This document shows positions 48,701 to 58,700 of a stretch of 64,000 nucleotides of DNA, in pieces. The stretch lies in the NCBI GenBank assembly GCA_910589015.1, contig CAJUSA010000003.1:1-64000 (forward strand), in the 5' to 3' direction. Each line of letters begins with the position of its first letter. Position 1 is the first letter of the stretch. The notes under the pieces were generated by a model, which saw only the letters and a list, made by a program, of their open reading frames with translations, was not told where the DNA came from and did no database searches. Source of the stretch: an uncultured Christensenellaceae bacterium. GTDB lineage: Bacteria > Bacillota > Clostridia > Christensenellales > Borkfalkiaceae. Made by a program: the position numbers and the translations under genes.

Positions 48701-51700
48701 CGGCCCCGTTTACATTGAGATTTCGCCTTACGATCTGAACCTCAAAAACAACGTCAAATATAACGTTACGCTCAACGGCGCGATCGATTACGAAAACGGC
48801 GAAAAGGTATCGCGGAATACCTGGGGCTTTACCTTCACGGTCGACTACGAAATTCCCTACGTCGCCGATTACGACGTCCGCGTGGTGTACGACACCAAGA
48901 AAAATAAAACGGTCTATCTCGACCTGTATGCCTACGACAATCACTATGTGCAGGCGATCCAGCTCTTCTCGATGGTCAATTCTACCACCGTCGATTATCT
49001 CACCGATTATCCCATACCCGTCGTCAGCAGTCTGGGCGGCACGGCGAAAGTGAGCATCGATATCACGAAGATATACGAGAACTTCCTGCGCGGTTCGGGT
49101 CCGGACGCCCACAAGATCGGCGTCATGATCACCGACTATGCGCTCAACAGCGGCGGCTATCTTCTGCCGATCAAGTGGTCGGAACTCGAAGAACTTTCGC
49201 TCGTCGACGAGAACGGCAACGAACTCAATTCCTATTCCGACGGGTTGCAGATGACGGCGGGCAAGCCTTTGAACTTCGAAATTTCCGTGCTGCCCGAAAA
49301 AGGCGATTTCGAGGCGGTGACTTATGCTTATTCCAAGAGCGGGATCGTCGAGATCCGCGACGGGGTGATCTTTGCGAAAAAGGCGGGGGCGACGCTTGTC
49401 ACCGTAACGGCGAAGAATGCGGGCGCCGAACTCAGACCGTATACCTTTACCGTCGTCGTGACCGACGACGGGCAGAAGTACGAATACCCTGTAAGAACGC
49501 TGAATTTCGCCTCTTACCGCACGGAAAAGGGTTCGGAAGTCAAGATCGCATACAACCGCGTTACGCTCGATTGCGGCTTGAAAACACAGCTTTCGCTCAA
49601 CTTTAACCCCTGGTATGCGACGAACACGGGCGACGTGGTGTGGACCTCGCTCACCCCGAATATCCTTACCGTGACCGATAAGGGCGTGATGACGACGCTC
49701 AATCCCGGCACGGGGCGCGTCCGCGTGAGCTGGAAGTACAACGGCGTTAACTTCGATAGTTCGCTTACCGTCAGCGTCGGCGACAAATACACCATTCTGA
49801 GCGGCTATCTTTACCGCTACGAAGGCGCCGATACCGTTCTGGAAATACCCGCCAACCTCGGCGCGCTCTATCTGAGCCATTACAGCAAAAATACGTCGGG
49901 CCCGTTCTACGGCGATACCAACGTCAAAGTGGCAATCGTGCCCGACGGCGTGACGAGCGTGGGAACGGCGGCGTTCACGAACTGCACCAACCTTGAAACG
50001 GTGTATCTGCCTTCCACCTTGCAGGGGATCGGCTATCAGGCGTTCAGCGGCTGTAAAAAGTTGAAAAATATTTACTGGTATACCGACGCTTATTTCAACG
50101 CCGATTTCAACTGTTATACGTTCGTCGAAAACGGCACGGTGAAAAAGTGTTTCGACGAAGACGGAAACTATGTGGGCGGATTTACCTTTGCTAACGGTTC
50201 TAAAACGCCCGATACCGCATGCACGGCGAAAAACATCTATATTTCGCAGCGGGCGTTTAATGGCTGTTCGGCGTTGCAGGCGTTCGATCTTTCCAAGACG
50301 ACCGCGCTCTACGATTATGCGTTCGCGTCCTGCTCTTCGCTCAAAGAAGCCGATATCACGCAGGTCAAATATGCGGCGGGGCGGGTGTTCTCGGACTGCA
50401 CCTCGCTCACGCTTGTCAAAACGAGCCGCGATACCGTCATCGGCAGTGCGATGTTCCTCAACTGCAACGCGCTCACGACCGTCGACCTGTATTCGGCGAA
50501 TATCGGCGGCATGGCGTTCTACCGCTGCAAGGCGCTGCAAACCGTCAATATCTTCGAAGATACGGCAATCGGCTCGAATGCGTTCGAATATTGCTCGTCG
50601 CTCTCTTCCGTCAATTTCCGCAACAATGCCAAATGCCTGCGCATCGGCACAAGAGCGTTCGGCGACTGCACGCGGCTTTCGGAAATGACCTTGAACGGGT
50701 TAACGGAAATCGGCGCGTCGGCGTTTTTGAACTGCACCGCGCTCGAAAGCATTGCGTTCGGTTCGGGTTCCACCCTCGAAACGGTGGGCGGCACGCCGTT
50801 CAGCGGCTGTACCGCGCTGACGACCTTCACGGTATCGCGCACCAACCGTTCGCTTGCGGTGAAAGAGTTTATACAGAACGGAAAAACCTACTGCCTGCTC
50901 TATAACCGCGATTATTCGCGCCTGATCTTCGCGCCCGAATCGTACGCCGTAAGCTACGACTTCACCGACGGCAACGGCAACGTCGTTTCGGAAATTGGCA
51001 GCAGCGCGTATGCGAACATTACGGCCGAAACGGGCACGCTCGTCATTCCCGAGGGCGTGAAGTCGATCGGCGACTATGCGTTCTACCGCAACGGTTTTTC
51101 GGTCGTCGTCCTGCCGGCGTCACTCGAATATATCGGTATCAGCGCCTTCTCGTATTGCGAAAACCTCACGCGCGTCGTCTTCCTCGGCAACAATCTCAAA
51201 ATCATTGAAAACTTCGCGTTCTATAACGACAAAGCGCTCGAAGAAGTGGCGCTTCCCGACGGCGTGGAATCGCTCGGCACGAGCACCTTCCGTTTCTGTA
51301 CGTCGCTCAAGAGCATTGTTCTTCCCGCATCGCTCGTTTCGTTGGGGAACTATGTGTTTGCGAACGATTCGAATCTGAGCGAGGTCGTGTTCGAAAGGGG
51401 ATCGCAGCTGACGGAAATCGGCAAATACTGTTTCTCCGAAACGGCGGTATCGGGCATCGTCCTTCCTTCAAATCTGAAAAAACTGGGCGAGAGCGCGTTC
51501 TCGTACTGCTACAATCTGACCGAGATCACCATTCCCGGTTCGCTCGAAGTCTGGGATGCCTTCGCCTTCGCGTTCTGCCGCGGGCTTAAAACGGTGACGA
51601 TCGAAGAAGGCGTCGAATATATCGGTGCCTACGCCTTTGCGTTCGTGGCGCCGAATACGACGTCGGTGTACTACAACCGCGTGCTCGAAACGGTGAACAT

Positions 51701-53021
51701 GCCTTCGTCGGTGCGGGCGATCTATCCCTTCGCGTTTATCGCCTGCTCTGCCCTGACGGACATTTCGTTTGAAAACGTCGAATACGTCTTCAACGGCGCG
51801 TTCCGCGTATGCAGTTTTACCGAACTCGTTTTGCCTGCGGCGACCTTTGTTGCGGCGGACGCGTTCCGCGGCATGCCGTTGCTCGAACGCGTGGATATGC
51901 CTTGCGTCGAAGTCGTCGATTCCTATGCGTTCGCCGAATGCGAAGCACTCGAAGAAGTATCCATGCCGAACGTCGAACAGTTGGGCAACTACGTTTTCAA
52001 TAACGATAAAGTACTGAGCAAAGTGAGCATGCCGAACGTCAGATCGATGTATTCTATGGTGTTCTACAACTGTGCGGCGCTCACGGAAATCGACCTGCCC
52101 AACATCGAGGTGATGGGCGAAGGCGTCTTCTTCGGCGCAGGGCTGACGACGGCGCACCTGCCCGCAAGCCTTACGCAGATGGGCGTCGGCACCTTTATGG
52201 GCTGTTTGAACCTTGCCGAAATCACGGTGGATGCCGAAAACCCTGTCTTTTTCAGTGACGGTGTGGCGGTGTATAAGCGCCTTGAGGGCGGCGGATACGA
52301 GGCATATTGCTATCCCGCAGGCAGATCGGGCGAAAGCTATTCCATTCTCGAAGGCACGGTGCGCGTCGCCGATTATGCGTTTGCCTATGCGGTGCACGTT
52401 TCCGACATGGAAATCCCCGCAAGCGTCAAGCGGATCGGTGCCATGGCGTTCTACTATCTGGGCATGCAGAGAACTTCGATCGTTTATACCTTCCGTAGCA
52501 TCGAAGCGCCCGTTCTCGAAGGCTATTTCAGTAAAAACGGATCGACGCCCGTCTATATGTATAACAACTTTACTTATAAATTCGGGTATGTGCAAACCGA
52601 TATCCGCTATCCTTCAAACGGAAAGGGTTATGCGGCGTTCGTCTATTCGAATTATTTCAAGATCAACGAAATATTGCCCGAATCGCCCGACAGTGTTACC
52701 GTTCTGGTAACCGATAAGATCGGCGCGCTCACCGAAACCGCTACGAAAGAAGAAATCGCCGCGATCCGCACGATGATCGACGGCATGTCGGAAACGCAGC
52801 GCAAACTCATCGGCAATTATTACGAATTCCTCGAACTCGAACGCAAAGTCAATTTGAACGCGGGCGAAACGCCGACGGTTCCCGTAAATCCCGCCGATCG
52901 GGCAGGAAGCGCGTTCCCGCACTGGGCGACGGCGCTCATTTCGGTCGCGGGTACGCTCGCCGCGGTAACGGCGGCATACTTCGCCGTGAAAGCGGTGCGC
53001 AAAGGAGGCAAAGAACAATGA
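45729..53021 (+). CDS. Giant subtilase (S8) fused to BspA-like LRR, membrane-anchored (2430 residues)
   Basis: Start at ATG 45729 behind GAGGAG, giving a type I signal peptide (KKIIASALSVAFAVSLVCAQ). A prodomain-like region precedes the S8 domain with its full triad: Asp222 in VVAVLDTGLDYTH, His295 in SSHGTHVAGIIAG, Ser644 in SGTSMATPNIAG; NMSLGSN and IVAAGNSYSS are also present. The ~350-residue gap between His and Ser holds a PA-type insert (VVKRGTTSFEDKQKVA, GCIIYNNVSG), as in lactocepin/C5a peptidases. Fn3-like and Big_2-like domains follow, then ~850 residues of LRR_5 repeats (~1390-2250) and a C-terminal membrane helix (ISVAGTLAAVTAAYFAVKAV, basic tail). No LPxTG. Likely a surface protease cutting large protein targets gripped by its LRR. 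Confidence 0.9.
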   Translation: MKKIIASALSVAFAVSLVCAQLPFNETANATAGGQTGGDPAAVGSQKGIIDVTDQIKNFHYNGKDIFSANDYAQYAASRNTERRIIVELEGSALIDKYNASGKVSKYDTVSDYAASQEGVRYSRSLKTSQKAFLSRLDKNKIDYDLRYQYTGIVNGVALTVADADLSAIAATDGVKNIVFSETYYEPQGDAVLNSVNAYNTGIYDTTGVSYTGAGMVVAVLDTGLDYTHAAFKNMPAVQTLTKSKVAAALESGELTASSLKNNLTTGDLYKNAKVPYQFDYADDDADVFPVTSSHGTHVAGIIAGREDAVTYEPLASDNNMHFNENADGTKSFKGVATEAQLAIFKVFSDMGEQGAQTEDMVAALNDAVLIGVDVINMSLGSNAGYSRSTDDASVNEIYDKIREAGISLIVAAGNSYSSSFGGTYGNTNLATNPDSGTVGSPSTYNGALSVASISGQLSQYFLVNGSVAAYFHNGRNSAGKDYEFVNLLLNGQSRRELKYIVIGGYGEDHNYTSSIREKLKSGDYIAVVKRGTTSFEDKQKVAASYGAVGCIIYNNVSGVINASLGTGYKIPTCTITADIASQFVGQLEGTIELSTDYKAGPFMSDFSSWGATPDLQLYPDITAHGGDITSAVLGGYGVYSGTSMATPNIAGITTLIRQHLVESYPDLDKVQINELLYRLMMSTATIAKNEDGDPYSPRKQGAGLADILNTLNTKAYLYVEGSNKTKIELGDDPKRTGLYALRFRIANLSAEERAYDLSGMVMSEKMSVDGITVAERAYMFDDAEITLVGAGEGVARKGNRITLAPNADAELTVQLRLTDADKRYLNEHFANGMYVEGYLKLADVSASGNVDLNIPFMGFYGSWLDAPLFDFSSYDVSQSKFDDSVAEEDKLQSDVYETVVIGRYARSLESYMAMGQYVYRTASGESNIESSVDKIAVGNSDYGIYELYGVYAGLLRGAKSMEIVVSDAVTGEVVFRRTNYEVRKSVTGSPGPVYIEISPYDLNLKNNVKYNVTLNGAIDYENGEKVSRNTWGFTFTVDYEIPYVADYDVRVVYDTKKNKTVYLDLYAYDNHYVQAIQLFSMVNSTTVDYLTDYPIPVVSSLGGTAKVSIDITKIYENFLRGSGPDAHKIGVMITDYALNSGGYLLPIKWSELEELSLVDENGNELNSYSDGLQMTAGKPLNFEISVLPEKGDFEAVTYAYSKSGIVEIRDGVIFAKKAGATLVTVTAKNAGAELRPYTFTVVVTDDGQKYEYPVRTLNFASYRTEKGSEVKIAYNRVTLDCGLKTQLSLNFNPWYATNTGDVVWTSLTPNILTVTDKGVMTTLNPGTGRVRVSWKYNGVNFDSSLTVSVGDKYTILSGYLYRYEGADTVLEIPANLGALYLSHYSKNTSGPFYGDTNVKVAIVPDGVTSVGTAAFTNCTNLETVYLPSTLQGIGYQAFSGCKKLKNIYWYTDAYFNADFNCYTFVENGTVKKCFDEDGNYVGGFTFANGSKTPDTACTAKNIYISQRAFNGCSALQAFDLSKTTALYDYAFASCSSLKEADITQVKYAAGRVFSDCTSLTLVKTSRDTVIGSAMFLNCNALTTVDLYSANIGGMAFYRCKALQTVNIFEDTAIGSNAFEYCSSLSSVNFRNNAKCLRIGTRAFGDCTRLSEMTLNGLTEIGASAFLNCTALESIAFGSGSTLETVGGTPFSGCTALTTFTVSRTNRSLAVKEFIQNGKTYCLLYNRDYSRLIFAPESYAVSYDFTDGNGNVVSEIGSSAYANITAETGTLVIPEGVKSIGDYAFYRNGFSVVVLPASLEYIGISAFSYCENLTRVVFLGNNLKIIENFAFYNDKALEEVALPDGVESLGTSTFRFCTSLKSIVLPASLVSLGNYVFANDSNLSEVVFERGSQLTEIGKYCFSETAVSGIVLPSNLKKLGESAFSYCYNLTEITIPGSLEVWDAFAFAFCRGLKTVTIEEGVEYIGAYAFAFVAPNTTSVYYNRVLETVNMPSSVRAIYPFAFIACSALTDISFENVEYVFNGAFRVCSFTELVLPAATFVAADAFRGMPLLERVDMPCVEVVDSYAFAECEALEEVSMPNVEQLGNYVFNNDKVLSKVSMPNVRSMYSMVFYNCAALTEIDLPNIEVMGEGVFFGAGLTTAHLPASLTQMGVGTFMGCLNLAEITVDAENPVFFSDGVAVYKRLEGGGYEAYCYPAGRSGESYSILEGTVRVADYAFAYAVHVSDMEIPASVKRIGAMAFYYLGMQRTSIVYTFRSIEAPVLEGYFSKNGSTPVYMYNNFTYKFGYVQTDIRYPSNGKGYAAFVYSNYFKINEILPESPDSVTVLVTDKIGALTETATKEEIAAIRTMIDGMSETQRKLIGNYYEFLELERKVNLNAGETPTVPVNPADRAGSAFPHWATALISVAGTLAAVTAAYFAVKAVRKGGKEQ

Positions 53022-55759
53022 AGAAGAAATGGATCGCCTGTCTGATTACGGTAAGCTGTCTTGCGTCGGTTGCGGCGCTCGCCGCCTGCAACGGCGCGAA
53101 CAATTCAAACGGCGGCAATGATCCGACGATCTCGCAGGAACTCAATCAAAAATACGCCTATTCCTTCGAATGCAACGGCGGCAGCGAACGTGTGGGCGGC
53201 GAACTCTACGCAAATGCTTACGTTCCCGCGCCCGCCGATCCCGTGAAAGAGGGTTACCGCTTTACGGGCTGGTATTTCGATCGGGACTGCACCAAAGTAT
53301 GCAGCTTTATTTCCACCCGTATGCCCGCGCACGACATCGTTTATTATGCGGGTTGGCAGGAACTCGTTTTGATCAACTTCGAGAGTAACGGCGGCAGCGC
53401 GGTAAGTCCGCTCGAAGGGCTTTACGGCGATTCGATTGCGGGGGCGCAGGAAGCCTGCGTGCCCGTAAGAGAAGGCTATGTGTTCGACGGCTGGTATGCG
53501 AACGAGGAACTCACGCAGAAGTACTTCTTCACGAGTATCCCCGCCGAGAGCCGGACGGTTTACGCCAAATGGCACGAAAAGAACAAATCGGTCACGGTGA
53601 CGTTCGTCGGCGCGGACTGCGCCCCGATCACGGGCGAAGAAACGCAGGAAACCGTGCTTCCCGTCGCCGCCGATACGGCGTATACGCGTTTTATCGGCTG
53701 GGCAACCGACGAAGAAGGCGCGCATCTCGTCGAGCGATCGGCGTACATGCTGCCTGCGGAGGATATCACGCTGTATGCCGTTTACCGCCAGAAACAATCT
53801 TATGCGCATATCCGCCTCAACGCTTCACCCTATAACGAGGAACTTGATTTTTACGCCAAACGCGGCGAACTGCTCTCGGCGGATACCGTCAGCCTCGAAG
53901 GGTACGAAGGGGACGCGTCGCTCGTCAACATGGCGCTGTTGCAAAGCAAGGCGTTAATATACAACGGATTTCTCACCGAATCCGATCTCGGGTTCGATCC
54001 TTCGAAAGATATCGTCGTTTCCGACATGACGCTGAACATCAACGTCTATTCCCAAGGGCTGGTGTTCGACGCGATCTATACCAACGATTTTACGGGCGGC
54101 GTGTTCTACGGAATGGACGAGGTTGCCGCATTCTTCGGCAAAACGCAAGCCGAATTGACCGCGGCGGAAAAGTCGATGTTCTCGAAAATCAACGCGACCG
54201 TCAGCGGCTATAACGGCAATTCCGATGAGATCGTCATTCCCCGCTATTACGGCGCGGAAGGGGACTTGACCGATTACGCCGTTGCCGTCATCGAAGAGGG
54301 CGCGTTCGCGGGCAAGGCAATCGCCTCCGTTACCCTTCCCGATACCGTCGTGCGCATTTTCGACGACGCTTTCAAGGGCTGTTCGTCGCTCACAAGCATC
54401 ACGTTTCCCGCAAGCCTTTCCGAAGTCGGCAGCCATGCGTTCGCAAATTGCCCTTCGCTTGCGAGCGTGCAACTCAACGACGACGTGTATTATCTGGGCA
54501 ACCGCGTCTTCGAGAATACGCCCTTCGAGCAAGATCTGTTTACAAGATTTGCGGGCGGCGCCGTGTATATGAAGGACGTCAACCCGAATCTGAAACAGGA
54601 TATTCTTTACTATTACAACGATACGTTTGCGAACAAAACCGTGGCGTCGGTTTCCCGTGCGGGGGTCGTGTGCGTGGCGGGCGGCGCGTTCGCGGGCAAG
54701 GCAAATCTCGAACGCGTGAAATTCAGCAACGACGTGGCGATCATCGGCGAGGGCGCGTTCGAAAATTGCGTCGATCTCAAAGAAGTCGTGTTGGGAACGA
54801 GCGTGCAGTATATCTTAAGCGACGCGTTCAAAGGCTGCACTTCGCTCGTTGCGGTCGATAAAACGGCAAATCTTGCGCTTGTGGAACTGGGCGCGCATGC
54901 CTTTGCGGGTTGCTCGGCATTACAGACGTTCGACTTCAACGAAAAACTCACCTATCTGGGCGAAGGCGTCTTTCAGAATTGCTCGTCGCTGCGAACGGTT
55001 AGCATGTATTTCCGCAGGGAAATTCAATACGGCGCGGGCATCACGTCCGTTACCTACAAATATTACTCGACGAACGTGAAGATCATTCCCGAATACGCGT
55101 TCAGCGGCTGTACCTCTCTCGAACGCATCGAACTCATGGACCATGTGACCGACGTCATGCCGTATGCGTTTGAAAATTGCACCAAGCTCGACTATGTCGG
55201 ACTGGGCTACACGCAGACCTGCGTCATCTCGAAGATCCATAAAAATGCCTTCAAAGGCTGCACGGCGCTCAACAAACTCATTGTTTCCCGTTTGGTGGAT
55301 TCGGCGGAAGATTGCCTGCTCTTTGAAAACGGCTGTTTCGACGCGAACAAGAACGAACATATCAAAATCTACGTTTCTCACAGCTACATCGAAACGTACC
55401 GCGAGAGCATGAAGCAGGAAGGTTATTCCGAATACCTCAATCTGTTGAGCGTATGGGATACCGAGGCGCCCACCGTGGAAGTGACGACGAAGGAAATCGT
55501 TATTCGTCAGACCTACGGCTACGACGTCAAGGCGTTGGCGCAGCGCATTACCGAATACAGCGACAACGAAACCCCCAAAGAAGATTTGATCTTCGGCGTA
55601 ACGGTATCCTACAACGCGGCGGCTGTTTCCGCCAACGGCGACGGTACTTACGATCTGACTTCGGAAGGAACGTATATCGTCACCGTGCGCGTAACCGATC
55701 TCTTCGGACGTACGGGCAGCGCCACGTTCAGCATCGTCGTGCGCGGCAATGAAATATAA
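53018..55759 (+). CDS. InlB-repeat and BspA-like LRR surface lipoprotein (913 residues)
   Basis: Lipoprotein with lipobox LAAC (Cys24); its ATG overlaps the subtilase stop by 4 nt. Three InlB modules fill residues ~48-260 (CNGGSERVGG ... EGYRFTGWYFDRDC; ESNGGSAVSP ... REGYVFDGWYANEEL; a more diverged third). A linker with YSQGLVFDAIY and IVIPRYYGAEGDLTDYAV leads into LRR_5 repeats (~420-800; AFKGCSSLTSITFPASLSEV). The last ~90 residues are a cadherin/Ig-like module (TEAPTVEVTTKEIVIRQTYG, GTYIVTVRVTDLFGRTGSAT). No catalytic motif. Tight coupling to the subtilase suggests the two are made in proportion and work together. Confidence 0.87.
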   Translation: MKKKWIACLITVSCLASVAALAACNGANNSNGGNDPTISQELNQKYAYSFECNGGSERVGGELYANAYVPAPADPVKEGYRFTGWYFDRDCTKVCSFISTRMPAHDIVYYAGWQELVLINFESNGGSAVSPLEGLYGDSIAGAQEACVPVREGYVFDGWYANEELTQKYFFTSIPAESRTVYAKWHEKNKSVTVTFVGADCAPITGEETQETVLPVAADTAYTRFIGWATDEEGAHLVERSAYMLPAEDITLYAVYRQKQSYAHIRLNASPYNEELDFYAKRGELLSADTVSLEGYEGDASLVNMALLQSKALIYNGFLTESDLGFDPSKDIVVSDMTLNINVYSQGLVFDAIYTNDFTGGVFYGMDEVAAFFGKTQAELTAAEKSMFSKINATVSGYNGNSDEIVIPRYYGAEGDLTDYAVAVIEEGAFAGKAIASVTLPDTVVRIFDDAFKGCSSLTSITFPASLSEVGSHAFANCPSLASVQLNDDVYYLGNRVFENTPFEQDLFTRFAGGAVYMKDVNPNLKQDILYYYNDTFANKTVASVSRAGVVCVAGGAFAGKANLERVKFSNDVAIIGEGAFENCVDLKEVVLGTSVQYILSDAFKGCTSLVAVDKTANLALVELGAHAFAGCSALQTFDFNEKLTYLGEGVFQNCSSLRTVSMYFRREIQYGAGITSVTYKYYSTNVKIIPEYAFSGCTSLERIELMDHVTDVMPYAFENCTKLDYVGLGYTQTCVISKIHKNAFKGCTALNKLIVSRLVDSAEDCLLFENGCFDANKNEHIKIYVSHSYIETYRESMKQEGYSEYLNLLSVWDTEAPTVEVTTKEIVIRQTYGYDVKALAQRITEYSDNETPKEDLIFGVTVSYNAAAVSANGDGTYDLTSEGTYIVTVRVTDLFGRTGSATFSIVVRGNEI

Positions 55760-55769
55760 AGGAGTCAAT

Positions 55770-58700
55770 ATGAAACATTTCACTAAGATTTGGTCGGTGG
55801 TCTTATCCCTCTGCCTCTTGTTCAGTTTTGCGTTTACGGGCGTCGGCTGCGATCATTCTTCTAAAACCAAAAGTTACACGGTTCGTTTTTACGAGGAATC
55901 CGATTCGCAGACGGCATTCGCTACGCAAAAGGTGGAAGAGGGCGAATCGGTCGATTTTGACGCCGTTACCGCGCCTCAAAAATCGGGTTACGAATTCGGC
56001 GGCTGGACGGAAGAAAAGGGCAGCATGACCGAATATGCCAACGGCGGCGTCACGGGCGATCTTTCGCTCTACGCCATCTGGCACAATACGGTGAAAACCG
56101 TTATCCGTTTCGTGACCAACGGCGCGCAAGAGATGGCGCCCGTCACGGGCGGCGTCGGCGATCCGCTCACGTTGCCCAAGCCCGACCGCGGCGAAGGTTG
56201 GGTGTTCGGCGGCTGGTATACCGACGAAGAGCTGAAAGTTGCGTTCACCGACGGGAAATATCCCGCCGACCCCAACGGTATCACGCTTTATGCCAAGTGG
56301 AACAAACAGGAAAATTACAGCGTCGTCACCTATCTGCTTGCCGACGGCAGCGTTTACAGGGAAGTTTCGGTCAAGACGGGCGAAACGACCAAAGCGCCCG
56401 CGATCAGTCTGCCCGAATATGTGTTCCTCGGCTGGAAGGGACAGGACGGTAGCGCCTTCTCGTTCAACACCGCGATCGGCGCGGATCTCACGTTGGTTGC
56501 CGATTATTACAGCAAAGGGCTCGAGCTCGACGGCGGCGAAGTCATCTTTTATGAAGGCGAATCGACGGACGTCATCGTTCCCCGCTATTACCGCGGCGAG
56601 GACGGCGCGGCGGATCCCGTCGAGATTACGGCGATTGCCGAATATGCGTTTTACGATACAGGCGTCCGCATTCGCAGCGTATCGCTGCCCGATTCGATCG
56701 AGAAGATCGGCGAAGGCGCGTTCATGGAATGCGCGTCGCTCGAAAAAATCAATATTCCCGCGTCGGTAATAGATTTCGGCGAGGACGTGTTCCTCGGTTG
56801 CGAAAAGCTGGCGGAAAGAACCTTCGAAGGAAACGACGTTTACCGTTCCGAAAACGGGCTGATGCTTTCCGCCGACGGCTCGGTTCTCTATCTCTACGTC
56901 GGCGGGCACGTTGCCGAACTGACCCTTCCTGCCACGGTGACGACGGTCAAGTCGGGCGCGTTCGTCTACGCCAATGTCGAAAAACTCGTTGTGCCCGCTA
57001 CGGTGACGGACGTGGAAGCAAACGCTTTCGACAGAAGTCTTATCCGCGAACTTGTTTATAACGCCAAAACGGCGACGTTCCCGACCGAGGCGTGCAAATA
57101 CGCCACCCTGCTCAAAAAAGCGACGCTCGGCGGTTGGGTGACGGGCGTTGCCAACGCGGCGTTCGACGGCTGCCTTTCGCTCGAAGAAGTCGTCGTCGAG
57201 GGCGACGCACTGACGATCGGGCAGAACGCTTTCCGCAACTGTTCTAATCTTTCGGAATTTGCGTTTGAAAAAGTGACTTCGATGGCGACGGGTGCATTCG
57301 GCGGCGCGGGTATTATCCGCTACGAGATTCCCGCAGGCACCGATGAGATCGCGCCTTCCTATTTCAGCGGTTGGAGCAAGCTCAAATCGGTCACCATTCC
57401 CGCATCGGTCACGACGATCGGCAAGAACGCGTTCTTCGGCTGTATCGAACTCGAAAGCATCGCGTTCGAGGCGAATTCCGAACTGATCAAAATCGATGAA
57501 ACGGCGTTCTACAACACGGCGCTCAAATCGGTCGACCTGACGGCTTGTGCGAACCTCAAAGAAATCGGGGAACAGGCGTTTGCGCTCTGCCGCAGCCTGA
57601 CCGCGATTTCCTTCCCCAAACAGCTTGCCAAGATGGGCGCGGGCGCGTTGAAGGGTTGCGAAAGACTGGAAAATCTGACGCTGCCGTTTGCCGGCGGCTA
57701 TTCGTCCGAAGGGTTCTACGACTTCTTCTACGGTTATGCGCTGCTGCCGAGTTATCAGTCGCAGCTCAAAACCGATAAGATCCCGACCGACCGCGAAATC
57801 GAAGAGTTTGTCGCCGCTTATTACAACGACAACGGAAAAGCCGTTTATGCAGCGGCGAAGGACGCGGAAAAGTACAAAGAATACTTCTCGGCGAACTGTT
57901 TCGGCAAATCCATGCTCTTCGGTTACATCTTCGGCGAGGAAAATTATAACGACAGCTTTATCGCCAACCAGTATGCGAGCGAAGCCGATTATTACACGTT
58001 CTACATTCCCGCAACGCTGAAAAATATTACGGTCAACGGCGAGCTTATCACGGCATACGCGTTCAACGCGCTGCGCGGTTTTACGGGCACCTTTACGCTG
58101 ACCGCCGACGTGCGCGAAATGGGCGCTTACGCGTTCTATTACAATACGGCGATCACGGAATACGATTTAAGCGGTGCCGTTTCCTTAACGGCGCTTGCGC
58201 CTTCGGCGTTCTCGCTCAACGGTGAGCTCGTCAAGGTCACGCTGCCCGATAATATCACCGCGATCGGCAGTGAGGCATTCTATTATTGCCGCAAATTGCA
58301 GGAAGTCCGCTTGCCTGCCTGCGAAACGCTTTCGATCGGTTATCGGGCGTTCGGCAACGACGATTCGCTCGTCTATCTGTATTCCCGCATTGCCGACAAG
58401 GCGGAAGGCGACGCGAATCTCGGCAAAGTCGCGCTTTATACGGGCGCGTTTACCGACGCCAACGCGTTGAAACGCCTTACCGTGGCCGACGGCTCGGTAA
58501 TGAAACTCACGTTCTATGAATACGACAGCACGGCGGAAGGGATCACGACAGGGTACTTCTACTGCGCGCCGTTCTCTTCCAAGTCGCTTACCGAGATCCG
58601 CATGGATCTGAGCAAAATCAAAGTCGACTTCGAATATTCGCGCATTGAAGGCGGAAAAGTCATTCCGCAATATGTGCGCAAAGACGGCACTCTCCGCGAC

